64,000 bases of DNA from Flectonema sp. DT1601 (taxonomy: Eukaryota > Euglenozoa > Diplonemea > Diplonemida > Diplonemidae). Position 1 is the stretch's first letter. The number at the start of each line of letters is the position of its first letter. Below are positions 1 to 10,000 of this stretch, piece after piece. The stretch covers positions 558,001-622,000 of the forward strand of contig OZ025790.1 in assembly GCA_964019425.1 (NCBI GenBank), given 5' to 3'. A program made the translations under genes and the position numbers. Under the pieces are notes generated by a model. The model was not told where the DNA came from, made no database searches, and saw nothing but the letters and a program-made list of their open reading frames with translations.

Positions 1-496
1 AGTTCTTTTTTTTTTTTTTTTTTTTTTTGCTTTCCTTTTCCTTTCCTGTTCCTTTTCATTTTCCTTTTTTTTTTTTTTTGTTTCTCATTTGCGAGCGTTG
101 TTTGCCTTTGGAAAAAAGAAAAACCATTCCCGATTCCCTGCATGTTCTCACGGCCCGTTTTTTTTATTTTTTTTATTGTTGTTTGTGGGTTTCTTTTTTT
201 TTGTCAATTTTTTTTCTAGTCCTGAAACATGGCAGGGGCTCACGTGAGGGGCACGCTTTTGTTTCTTTAAACAAAAAACCAATATCGGTAGTACTTGTGT
301 TTCTTTTTGTTTTTGTCTTTTTTTTTGCACAACAAATGTCAGTAGCTTCGCTGTTGGAGGCAAAAAAAAACTAACAATTTTTTGGCGTATAATTTTACTT
401 CTCTAAGGTGACGACGTAGAGAAAAGTAATTATCACCGACATCAATAAAGAATTTCCGGTAAGTAAGTTTTTCCACAGAATGCACTATTTATTTCA

Positions 497-527
<31 letters not shown>

Positions 528-2087
528 TTTTTTTTTTTTTTATTTGGTTAAAAAATTAGTGTCATTTAGGTAAAATTTTTGTTTGTGTTGAAAAGTGTCG
601 GACTTTTCCCAACTCAGACGGCTAAGTTGCTAGACCCGCTTTGTTACTGAGAAGCATAATTCTTGTTTCAGAGCCCATTGAGCTGACTGGTGGTGCGCTT
701 TTCTGCTTTCCGCCGACGCGCCTCAAGTAGCTCTGAGTCTTGTTCCCTGAGCTCTGTTATTGAAGTTGGTGGTCTCCACCCGTTTTTTTTATAAAAAAAC
801 AAAAAAAAAAACGAACGTCTCCTAGAAAAAAAATACAAGTTTATTATGTCTGATTGTAGACTGATTGCACGAGGAGTTCAGGTTAACGTATTCTGGGGGT
901 TTCCCTATCTTTTTTCCCCCCTCCCTTTCGTTTTTTTTTTGCTACTGCATTATAATAAACATTGTTGAAGAAGGGAAACAAAAAAAAAAAAGAAAAAAAG
1001 TGGAAACCCATCCATGATAGTTATCTGACATCCGGATTTTCAACAACAGAGAGGAGGTGGAAGATGTGATGTGATGAAGAGGGTCTTCCTTCTTCCTTTT
1101 TATTGCTTGATTTGTGTGCTAAAAGCTTTCTTTAAAAATTTCCCGTTTTTTAAAACTGTCCTCTTGCCTGCGTGTATCTTGCCTATAAGATGAAGTTAGC
1201 ACCACATTATAAATTGATGTCTCTGTGGTAGTATACAATAACCGTTGTGGAAACATTTGGCTTTTTTCCCTTTCCCCGTTTCTTTTTTTCTTTTTGTCTC
1301 CCATTCCACTTCCCTTTATTTTTTTTTTTTTTGTTTTGAGCAAATCTTATCGGCAATGAAGTTGGTAACGGAGATAAGTGTTTAAAACAGCTACCACGCG
1401 ACAGCAGGACTGGTATTTAGTTGGCCGCACGTCGGTCGACATTCAGTCATCCTTAGTAACGTAGTGTCTTGGTGGGGAGACTACTGAGGAGTAGTGTCAG
1501 AAGTGTTTCCCCCCTGCTGGTCACAACGCACAGTGTTATTCTTACGTTATCACTACTACGGAATCAGAAACTGAATTTTTTTTTTGAGTGAAGAGTCGTT
1601 AAGAAAATAAAACGAATAGTCAGCTGGCGGAAAGATTTTAGCCAGCCAACGATAACAACAACAATAAAAAAAAAAAAAAAACGAAAATAGTATTGGAATT
1701 GTTTAAAATTGAAGAACAAAAACAAAAAAAAAAAGGATGGAAAAAAAAAAAAAAAAAAAAAAAAATTATATATCGGGTCATAAGTTTTTTTTGCGACCAA
1801 ATTCTGAAAAAAACTTTTGACTGATATATTGAGATTCGAGAACACAATCCTTGTTTCCAGCCTCACATCCCGCCCCCCAAAAAAAAAAAACGAATGTGAT
1901 GTGAGAGAGCTTCACAGATATGATACCTACGTGTGGGTAATCTGATCCAGTGAATGTCTTTAGCGAGTTAATTATTTCTTTTTTTTTTTCTATTTACTAG
2001 CAGCGAATGGTTCGGTGAACTCACTTTACGGAATCCAAATGAGTAATACGATCCTTTTTATGTTCACACAGCGCCCACAGTTTAAAT
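1..2087. other. T-rich noncoding DNA upstream of the lyase gene
   Basis: This stretch is dominated by long poly-T and some poly-A runs, for example near 490-540, 780-810, 1320-1335, 1665-1680 and 1741-1765. Apparent open frames here are low-complexity translations of those runs and I do not support them. The only part with coding character is the short block at 668-753, listed separately. AG acceptor-like sites stand just before the lyase start (after about 2071 and 2079), so the last part is probably 5' UTR, perhaps with a UTR intron. Confidence 0.6.
668..753 (-). CDS. Possible terminal exon of an unidentified minus-strand gene
   Basis: On the minus strand, the acceptor-like sequence AATAACAG ends just before base 753. 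What follows reads as a charged, coiled-coil-like 28-residue tail (it contains LREQDSELLEARRRKAEKR) and ends in TGA at 670-668. The GC content is clearly higher than in the surroundings and the acceptor matches the AACAG motif of the window's supported introns. The reading needs a phase-1 intron upstream, and I could not find a convincing donor exon in the right phase. Treat it as a candidate only; chance openness in 86 bases is a real alternative. Confidence 0.25.
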
Positions 2088-3493
2088 ATGGATCTTTGTG
2101 AGCTGACTGCTGTCTCTCCGGTTGATGGTCGCTACCGTCGATCAACTAAAACTCTCGCTGACTACTTCTCTGAGTATGGACTTATTAAGTACAGAGTTCA
2201 TGTTGAGATTGAGTACTTCATCTTCTTGATGGCAACCATTCCACATGGAAAGGGAATTACTGATGAACACATCAAAGGTTTGAGACAACTTGTTACAGAC
2301 TTCAATGTTGAGAGTGCCACGAAGATCAAAGCAACTGAAAAGGTAACCAACCACGACATAAAGGCTGTCGAATATTATATTAAAGAAAGTTTTGACAAGT
2401 TGGGATTAGGAGAATATAAAGAATGGGTTCACTTTGCTCTGACTAGTCAGGACATCAACAACACTGCTGCTCCTTTATTGTTGAAGGATGCTATTGAAAA
2501 ATCGTACATTCCAGGTATTCAGGCTTTCGTAACAACTTTGTCAGAGTCTTTGGCCCAGTGGGATGTACCTATGCTTGCTCGTACCCACGGACAACCTGCT
2601 TCACCAACAAACATGGCAAAGGAAATGAAAGTATTCGTTGAGCGTATCAACAATCAACTGAAGCTCTTAAAGCAGATCCCTCACAGCTGTAAATTCGGTG
2701 GTGCCACTGGAAACATGAATGCTCATTTGGTCTCCTTCCCAGACCAGGACTGGAGAGCCTTCGCCAACACTTTCTGCAGTGAAAAGCTTAACTTAGAAAG
2801 ACAACAATACACTACTCAGATTGAACACTATGACAACATGGGTGCTATCTTCGATGCTATTAAAAGAATTAACACCATCCTTATAGACTTCTCTCGTGAT
2901 ATCTGGTCGTACGTCTCACTTGACTACTTCAAACAGAAGATTATCGCTGGAGAAATTGGAAGCTCTGCGATGCCTCATAAAGTGAACCCGATTGACTTTG
3001 AGAATGCTGAGGGAAATCTTGGAATGGCAAATGCAATTTTTGAGCATTTGACGAGCAAACTTCCGATTTCAAGATTACAACGTGATCTTACTGATAGTAC
3101 TGTGTTGAGAAACATTGGAGTACCTCTTGGTCATACTATGATTGCTTTCTCTTCTCTCGGTAGAGGTCTTGGAAAACTTATCTTGAATGCTGACGCTATC
3201 CACGCTGACCTTGAGAAAAACTGGGCAGTCGTAGCCGAAGCTATTCAAAACGTCCTCAGAAGGGAATCCTTCCCAAAACCATACGAAGCCCTCAAAGAGC
3301 TAACCAGAAAGAATGAACGCGTCACTGAAGATTCTATCAAGCAATTTATCGCAACTTTGGATGTTTCGGATGCTGTTAAGGGAGAGCTTCTAAAGGTTTG
3401 TTTTGTATCTTTTTATTTGAATCTGACACGGACGTGAAATTAGTTAATAAATACCAACAGATCACCCCTTTCAACTACATTGGTTACAAATAA
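2088..3493 (+). CDS. purB: Adenylosuccinate lyase, E. coli-like type (two exons)
   Basis: Catalyses two fumarate-releasing steps of purine synthesis (SAICAR to AICAR, and adenylosuccinate to AMP), in the cytosol as a homotetramer. The product opens with LTAVSPVDGRY, has ARTHGQPASPT around residue 164 and the signature loop GSSAMPHKVNP around residue 291 that carries the catalytic serine. The coding frame runs to 3395, an intron at 3396-3460 (65 nt, GTTTGT...TACCAACAG, phase 0) is removed, and a second exon adds ITPFNYIGYK and a stop at 3491-3493. This matches the family C-terminus (TPANYIG in bacteria). The total is 446 aa, close to the usual 456. Without splicing the end would be a non-homologous tail. 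An AATAAA overlaps the stop codon. The sequence resembles the bacterial/plant/protist subtype rather than the animal/fungal one. Confidence 0.95.
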
Positions 3494-3877
3494 ATAGGAG
3501 GACCTGAAATAATATGCACTTGATAAGATAAGAATGAAAGAGTAAATTTATTATTATTATTATTATTTTTTTTTTTTTTTGGTTTAAGAGGACTTTGCGT
3601 TCCTTAGAACAGGTTTTTTATTTTTTCATTTATTTTTTTTTGTTTTATTGAAATCAACAAACGATAGTTCTCAGGAACTTTTTCTTTTTTTCGGCTCTTT
3701 CCGGATCACGATGTTATTTTCTTTTAAAAAAGGTAAACAAGAACAAAAATCTTCATTGACGTTTTTTTTTATTTTATTTTTAATTGCAATCTGTATCACT
3801 GTCGCAGTCGGTCTTTGCTGTACATTATCTCCGCTGAACTCATAAAGTTCGGACTAAAATAAGGAGAAAAAAATAAG

Positions 3878-3908
<31 letters not shown>

Positions 3909-4121
3909 GGGAGATGCTTTTTTTTTTTCTTTCCGAAAATTGGCTGCCATGTTATATACCTTCGTTTATAATTCATTCCACAGGACGTAGATTGCAGACA
4001 GATTCTTAATAATGAAAAGAGAGTGTTGCTGTTGTCTTATGTGAATGTTATTTATACTAAAGAAAAAGACCTCACTTTTTGTCCTCAACAGAAGAAGCCA
4101 GAACCCAGCTGGTCTTCTAAT
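3494..4121 (+). other. Spacer and probable 5' UTR of the channel gene
   Basis: AT-rich DNA with poly-T (3565-3580) and poly-A (3884-3908) runs. Near 4083-4091 the sequence CCTCAACAG resembles the acceptor motif of the window's introns and lies about 30 nt before the channel start. A UTR intron or a trans-splice acceptor is therefore likely. A short frame at 3648-3845 is hydrophobic and probably chance. Confidence 0.5.
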
Positions 4122-7046
4122 ATGGCGGTAGGTACCCCAGCTGGGGATGACGAAGTCCGGAGGTATTCATTTTCATCTGTGACACCATTACCACCTCTGG
4201 GATCTGCATCACCTCGCCTTGAAGGGAGAGGAAGGGCACGATGTGGATACGCTGCGAGGGATGTTGGATTCTATACTGGTTCACTAACTAAAGATGATAT
4301 GCAAAAGGATGTCTCAAAGGAAGAGATCCGCGCTGCTGGTCGAGAACGTTCTCGATCACGAAAAGGAAGCATGTTTCAGTTCCCAGGATGTAGAAGAAGA
4401 GAATCATTTATGTTGGATCCGTTTGAGAATTTTTGCAACCGAAGAAGACGAAGCTCAGTCTTTACAAACTATACTCAACAACGGAGGAGATCATCAGGAA
4501 CGAAAAGACAATCAATAGCTCCTTCTCAAGATCTCAATGGACCTTTATTATTCGCACCCAACCCTGTTGATTACGACCTCCCACCATCACACACAGAATT
4601 AGAAATGTCAACTGACTGTGACTCAAGAAGGAATGTAACACCTGAATTAGAATCCATTTGGTCCCTAATTGATGTTCATGATAAAGGTTATTTAAACTTT
4701 GAAGAGGTCGAATACCTACTCGACGACTTAGGAGTTGAAATGGATGATTGGAAGGAAACAGAATTCCTACACAGAGTAGATGCTGACCAAGACGGTAGGG
4801 TTACTCTGAATGAGTTTTCAGAAGTCTATCTCGAGTTTAGAGCAGCAGGTAAGTTTACAAAATGGTGGTCGATTATTCACTTAGCAGTATCAGTAGCTGT
4901 AAAGAATGGAGCACTTGACACCAACACGGTAGTCAGAGCATGGCAGCGATACGATATTAATGGTGATGAGTGTCTCGATATCACGGAGTTATCAAAAATG
5001 CTTCATGAGTTAGGCCTCCCAGCAACTGAAGATCGCGTGAGAGAGTTCATGAATGAAATGGACTTTGATAATAGCGGTTATATTGAATTCGATGAATTTG
5101 TGTTCTTGTTCTCTCCAAGCGCCTACTGGCAAGACGAAAACAAAGCTGCTGAGAGTCGTCTAACCGGAATATTAGCTGAAGTTAGAAGCACCACGGCCAC
5201 CGCTAACTACAAGGCATCGAGTCAATTTCGAACAGAAACACAATTATATGTCGACTTAGCGAATAAAAGACTCGCTATGTACTCTAGGTACTACAGTATT
5301 CTATTGTTCTTGTATGCTCAGCTGAACATATTGATACCAACTTTTTTAGTTTTTATTGAACCTGTGTCTTTTGATGATTATAGTGAACAGTGGTGGTCAG
5401 TGGTATTACTCTGCAGTGATGTTATATATATTTGGTACATGATTGCGAAGTTATCCCTTCCAAGGCTTGATGATCTCGGGGTTCAAATTACAGAGCCTGA
5501 GCAGGTTCGAAAATTGTATTTCCGAAAAGATTTTCCTCTGGATATTTTTATAATTTTTCCTTTTGAGTTATTGGCTGGGATTTGGGCACCCGCAGCATTT
5601 CTTCATCCAGTTTTTCGATTGAACAAGTTGCTGTTGCTTTCGAAGATTAATCATTTATTCTCTCAATGTTTTAGTGAGTACCTTGGTCCAATCTGGTGGA
5701 GGATTGCTAATGCTATCTACTGGTGGGGAATGCTAGCTCATGGAGTTGCTTGTCTCTTCTTTGTTGTAGCAAGAGAAGCTGGTGATGAAGACACCAGAGT
5801 GATGTTAACAGTAGCTGGTTACAGTCAGTTAAGTCACGCTACTCAATATCTTCAAGCATATTCATATGCTGTGAATACCATGGCTGGTTTGAGTAGAGGA
5901 ACCTTTCCAAGAGGAGATCTCCAACACGCATTCGCATTACTAACAGTCTTATTAGGTGTTTGGGTTTATGCTTTAATGCTTGCTGTTGTGAGTATGGCTT
6001 TGAGTGCTAAAACACAAAGTGGTAGATTCGTTCAATACCTCGATTACGTCAAAGATGTTCTCCAAGGTGAGATTCAAGCTCGAAGACTGCCTCCATCATT
6101 TGCTGATGAAGCCTTAGCATATCACAGACATGTGTTTGCTACTACAGGTTGTATTAATTTAAACGATAATATCCTTGAAGATGTACCAACACAGTTGGGA
6201 GTCGCATTGTCTCTTGTTGGTGGCAGTAACACTATTGGATCTGTTCCTATATTCGCTGGAGCATCACCTGACTTCATCTATTCTCTTCAACAATGTCTAA
6301 CCGTAACAATCGTACCACCTGGTTATGATATTATTAAAGAAGGAGAAGTTGGTCACGTCATGTACTTCATAACTCAGGGAACATGTGACATTCTATCCGG
6401 CAACGTTCCAGTTCATGAAATCTCAACTGGGTCGTTCTTCGGTGAAATCTCACTATTAGCAAGTTGTCCTCGGACTGCTACGATCCGAAGTAAATCGTTT
6501 TGTAATTTATTAGTTTTAAGTCAAGATGATTTCTATGCCGTGATGTCAGTATTCCCTGAGACGATGGAACTAATTGAGATTAGAGCAAAAGATCGAATAC
6601 GAGATATGATGTTATTAGAAAAAGAGAATCAACGACAAACATTTGGTGACAAACTTGGAAGATCAGCAATCACAGCTGTTAAAGTTACTAATGGTTGTAG
6701 TGGTAGTGGTGGAGGTGGTGGTGACAGTATTTGTTGTAAAATAGATGAAGATCCAACATTTGACTCAAAATCATCAGAAGATGAAAGAAGTGGACAAGAC
6801 CCTGAAAAGTCTAACGAACTAGAATGGATCGCAAGTAGAACTCCAGCTGCAGAAGAACTCGAATTCTCATCTAAAGAATCGGTTAACGGAAGCCCTTCAA
6901 ATCCTCTTCGTTCTCGTCGAAGTAAACGAAAAACTCCAACCACTGAACGAATCCTTCCTTCTTCTCTTAGAAACTCTTGTTCTCGTAAAACTACTTCAAC
7001 TAATGTGACGATCCCTCTGAGTCCTTCTAGCCATCAGCTTTCATAA
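4122..7046 (+). CDS. Cyclic-nucleotide-binding ion channel with N-terminal EF hands
   Basis: A 974-aa product that looks like a cation channel of the CNG/HCN/EAG superfamily with added calcium sensing. The Arg/Ser-rich first ~150 residues are disordered. Four EF-hand loops follow: a degenerate one near 184 (DVHDKGYLNFEE), then near 220 (DADQDGRVTLNE), 278 (DINGDECLDITE) and 314 (DFDNSGYIEFDE). Six hydrophobic segments lie at about 388-628, with a pore region containing NTMAGLSRG instead of GYG or GFG. The segment expected to be S4 is poor in regularly spaced arginines. A cyclic-nucleotide-binding domain spans about 715-825, with the phosphate-binding cassette FFGEISLLASCPRTAT. The Ser/Lys-rich tail holds a Gly run. 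The frame is open upstream, but 4122 is the first in-frame ATG and sits downstream of an acceptor-like CAACAG. The plasma or flagellar membrane is the likely site; ion selectivity cannot be told. Confidence 0.88.
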   Translation: MAVGTPAGDDEVRRYSFSSVTPLPPLGSASPRLEGRGRARCGYAARDVGFYTGSLTKDDMQKDVSKEEIRAAGRERSRSRKGSMFQFPGCRRRESFMLDPFENFCNRRRRSSVFTNYTQQRRRSSGTKRQSIAPSQDLNGPLLFAPNPVDYDLPPSHTELEMSTDCDSRRNVTPELESIWSLIDVHDKGYLNFEEVEYLLDDLGVEMDDWKETEFLHRVDADQDGRVTLNEFSEVYLEFRAAGKFTKWWSIIHLAVSVAVKNGALDTNTVVRAWQRYDINGDECLDITELSKMLHELGLPATEDRVREFMNEMDFDNSGYIEFDEFVFLFSPSAYWQDENKAAESRLTGILAEVRSTTATANYKASSQFRTETQLYVDLANKRLAMYSRYYSILLFLYAQLNILIPTFLVFIEPVSFDDYSEQWWSVVLLCSDVIYIWYMIAKLSLPRLDDLGVQITEPEQVRKLYFRKDFPLDIFIIFPFELLAGIWAPAAFLHPVFRLNKLLLLSKINHLFSQCFSEYLGPIWWRIANAIYWWGMLAHGVACLFFVVAREAGDEDTRVMLTVAGYSQLSHATQYLQAYSYAVNTMAGLSRGTFPRGDLQHAFALLTVLLGVWVYALMLAVVSMALSAKTQSGRFVQYLDYVKDVLQGEIQARRLPPSFADEALAYHRHVFATTGCINLNDNILEDVPTQLGVALSLVGGSNTIGSVPIFAGASPDFIYSLQQCLTVTIVPPGYDIIKEGEVGHVMYFITQGTCDILSGNVPVHEISTGSFFGEISLLASCPRTATIRSKSFCNLLVLSQDDFYAVMSVFPETMELIEIRAKDRIRDMMLLEKENQRQTFGDKLGRSAITAVKVTNGCSGSGGGGGDSICCKIDEDPTFDSKSSEDERSGQDPEKSNELEWIASRTPAAEELEFSSKESVNGSPSNPLRSRRSKRKTPTTERILPSSLRNSCSRKTTSTNVTIPLSPSSHQLS

Positions 7047-10000
7047 CAAACATGATAAACAGTAAAACACTTCTCTCAAACCTTCTTCTCTGACCTTCAG
7101 ATAGCGTAAGAAGATTGAAGAGAGTTGAATTACTGTTTTCAACTCAATCCGACTACTAGCCACCCCTCATCTGATTACATGTAAAGACTGCCACCAGATA
7201 TATAGTCGAACGACATCAGAGGGAAGAATAATTATGTCTGCAAATAGAACAACACAAGTAATTAACAATTTTTGCTGCTCAAGGGTGCTTAATTAATATC
7301 TTTTTTTAAAGGAGTCACGAAAGTGATTTTTTTATTTATTTATTATTTTTAATTTTTTTTTAAAACTTATCCTTGCTGCTGTTCCAGTGAGCGATTGCAC
7401 GGTGGTGTTTGCAACCGTAGACTAGATATTCTAAGAAGGGTGTCGTTTTTTATTAGAAGTCCCTCATCTTATCGCAAGCAATTTGCGAGGAGAAACGCGA
7501 CCATATGGTTTTTCCGAAAGAGGAATTTTTATTTGTTTTTTTTTACACAAACCCTGGCTGCTTATTTTTTTTTGTATTTTCTTGTATTAGGTGATCAACC
7601 AAGCACTCAAACTGTGATCAGTTATGTGAAAATACCTTTCACTACCCCTCCACATGGTCTTCTGTCTTGCTGTATGCCCATCACTATTTATTTATCAATC
7701 AAAGAAAAAAAAAAAAAAAAAAAAACTTTTGCTTTCTCTCTAACAAATATATCAACTGAAGTGTTTCTGCTCACCGGTCACCTTATCAACCAAATTTGTG
7801 ACTTAATTTTATGTTGTCGCTTCTTGGCTGTTCATCTAATTTTCAAAATTCAGTTTTCGTTCGTTTTCTTTTTTGACGAAATGATTAAATTATTTGTACT
7901 GCTGTCGTGACGTTTTGTCAACTGCTTCAAGTCATTTCTGATGGTGTTGTGTGTGTTGCAAACACTACCAAAAAAAAAGGGGAAAAAAAAAAAACAATTT
8001 CTCCGAAAAGCAAAAAAAAATAGAACGTCAATACCTTTTCGTGGTATTAATTTTTATTATTTCAATTTGTTTACCTCGCGTACGTGTCTACCTGAAATCC
8101 CACGAAATTTTATTGAAACAAACTGCTGCCCCCTTCCGTGAAATCCAACTTAGCTTCAGTTTTTTATTTTTACTCCATCGTTGGATTGCACATCGCTACT
8201 ATTGGTAGCTGTATGTGGCGTGAACTGTCTTTGTGGATGTTAACTTTTAACTGCAATATTGTTAAAACGTTATCAGTCAGCTGGGACTTCTGTACGAGCG
8301 CCCGGTTAAACAGATCGTTTTTTTCTCTTTTATTGCCTCCTTGCGCTCTTTTTATATTTCTTCTGAAATCTATTACTTCAGTAGACAGGTAAAATACAAA
8401 CCTTTTTATTTAGTAGTTTGTTTTTGATGACTCATGTTTGCTTCTGTACTTGCGTGTCTTTTCATCGTAATTTTGGTTACGTCGTGTCTGTTTATCCTGT
8501 TAGGAAGGCATGGTACTTTCTTTTTTAAGCTTCGGGCAGCTTTTTACTTAACTTACGTAGCCCCCTGGTGTCTGAATTTCAGCTTTTCAGGAATACGGCA
8601 TAATATACGAAAAAAGTTCACAATTATTGTCGCAGTCTGCCGACCCGACCAGTCTGAAGGTCAGCTGGGACCCATGGCGTTCTACTATTGTGAATTAATC
8701 TTGTTCGTTTAGCGTTGTCAGATTTCATAGATTTTCACTACAAGATCTGCTTTTGTTGTTGTTTGGAAAGACATAATTCATCCAGTTAGCCTTGCTTATC
8801 ACGAGTATATATTGCAGTAGTTTTTTTTTCTCCAAAACCTCCTTAAGGAGGATAGTTTATTTTATTTTATTTTATTTTTGATTTTTAATAGCTGTGGACC
8901 AGCACGTCAATACTCTGCTGGTTCAAGTTGTAGACTTAAAGGATGTGATAATTTACTCAACATTCCTTTTTCTTTTTCTTACAATCTCCCAGAGCAGCTG
9001 AGATCTAAATCTAAACTTTGTCGCTTTGGTTCGATTTCTTACAGATTGGTATAGTGTTCGTGCAGCCCAAATATTGTGGAATACCTTTTCTTTTTTTAAA
9101 AGCGCCCCTTACGATAATGTTTGGGACGGTTAGATGGTTTCCCAGTAGTTTACGAAAAAAAAAAAAAAAAAAAATTCTCCCTCCTCGGGGTACAACAACT
9201 TTCTTTTTTCTTTTTTTTTCTTTCTTTTAATTTCAGACAGGTATTCTCGATTGGCTGTTAAAAATTTTTTTTTTTTTCTTTTCTTCTACAATCCAATACT
9301 TAAATTTGGTGGGGAAGTTTTTCTTGTCTATTCTTTCTCTTCCGATTTTTTTTTTTTAAAAAAGATTTTTATCCCTCAATCGGGTTATTTCAGATGCAAT
9401 TAACTTTGCGGAGTTATTTACTTTTTATATTAATTTCTTTTTTTTTTATTTTAAAGCTAGATTTTGCCCCCTCCCTATAGAACGACAATACGGAAAAGGA
9501 GACATGTATGCAGATAAGTTAGAAACATTGATTATAATGTAGAGCAAGTACGTCAATTGCAGAGTGTTAGCCTGTATTAGCATCTTAGTCACTTGTGTCA
9601 TGAGTTTTTTAATTTATTATTGAGTTCTGATACAATACAGAGATTTATATTCGTATGAACCTAATCAAACAGTCTTCCCCTCCCTATCCCACGCATTCAT
9701 AATTTTCTTTTTTTTTATTATCGGAAGTGGATGTCGTCTTCTTAGATCTGCTTTCTTTATTTTTATGCTTTACAATATTGAAATGTCTTTTGTTATTATT
9801 TCTTATTTTTAGTACATAAATATGATGTACTTCTATATGTATGTTTAGTTTTTTTGTTTTTTTTTTCCAGGGGGGTCGGAGCATTCGGGTTCTCGTTTCC
9901 GTTGTTTGCGTCTCTCGGATTTTTATTTTCAACTTTCTTATTGTAGAGATAATGTTTTATTATCCTCTTGTCTATGGTACTTGAAACTTTAGACATTTGG

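Noticed and set aside
3648-3845. 65-codon frame with a hydrophobic end
   Set aside because: Non-ATG start within T-rich spacer; probably chance.
7395-7910. 171-codon frame downstream of the channel gene
   Set aside because: Composition is translated poly-T and poly-A, and it contains a poly-Lys run from a homopolymer.
8434-8712. 92-aa hydrophobic frame with an ATG in the gene-poor block
   Set aside because: Hydrophobicity follows from T-rich codons; no conserved pattern and no neighbouring signals.
9635-9660. U6 snRNA-like ACAGAGA
   Set aside because: The following AAGATTAGCA of U6 and the flanking stems are absent.
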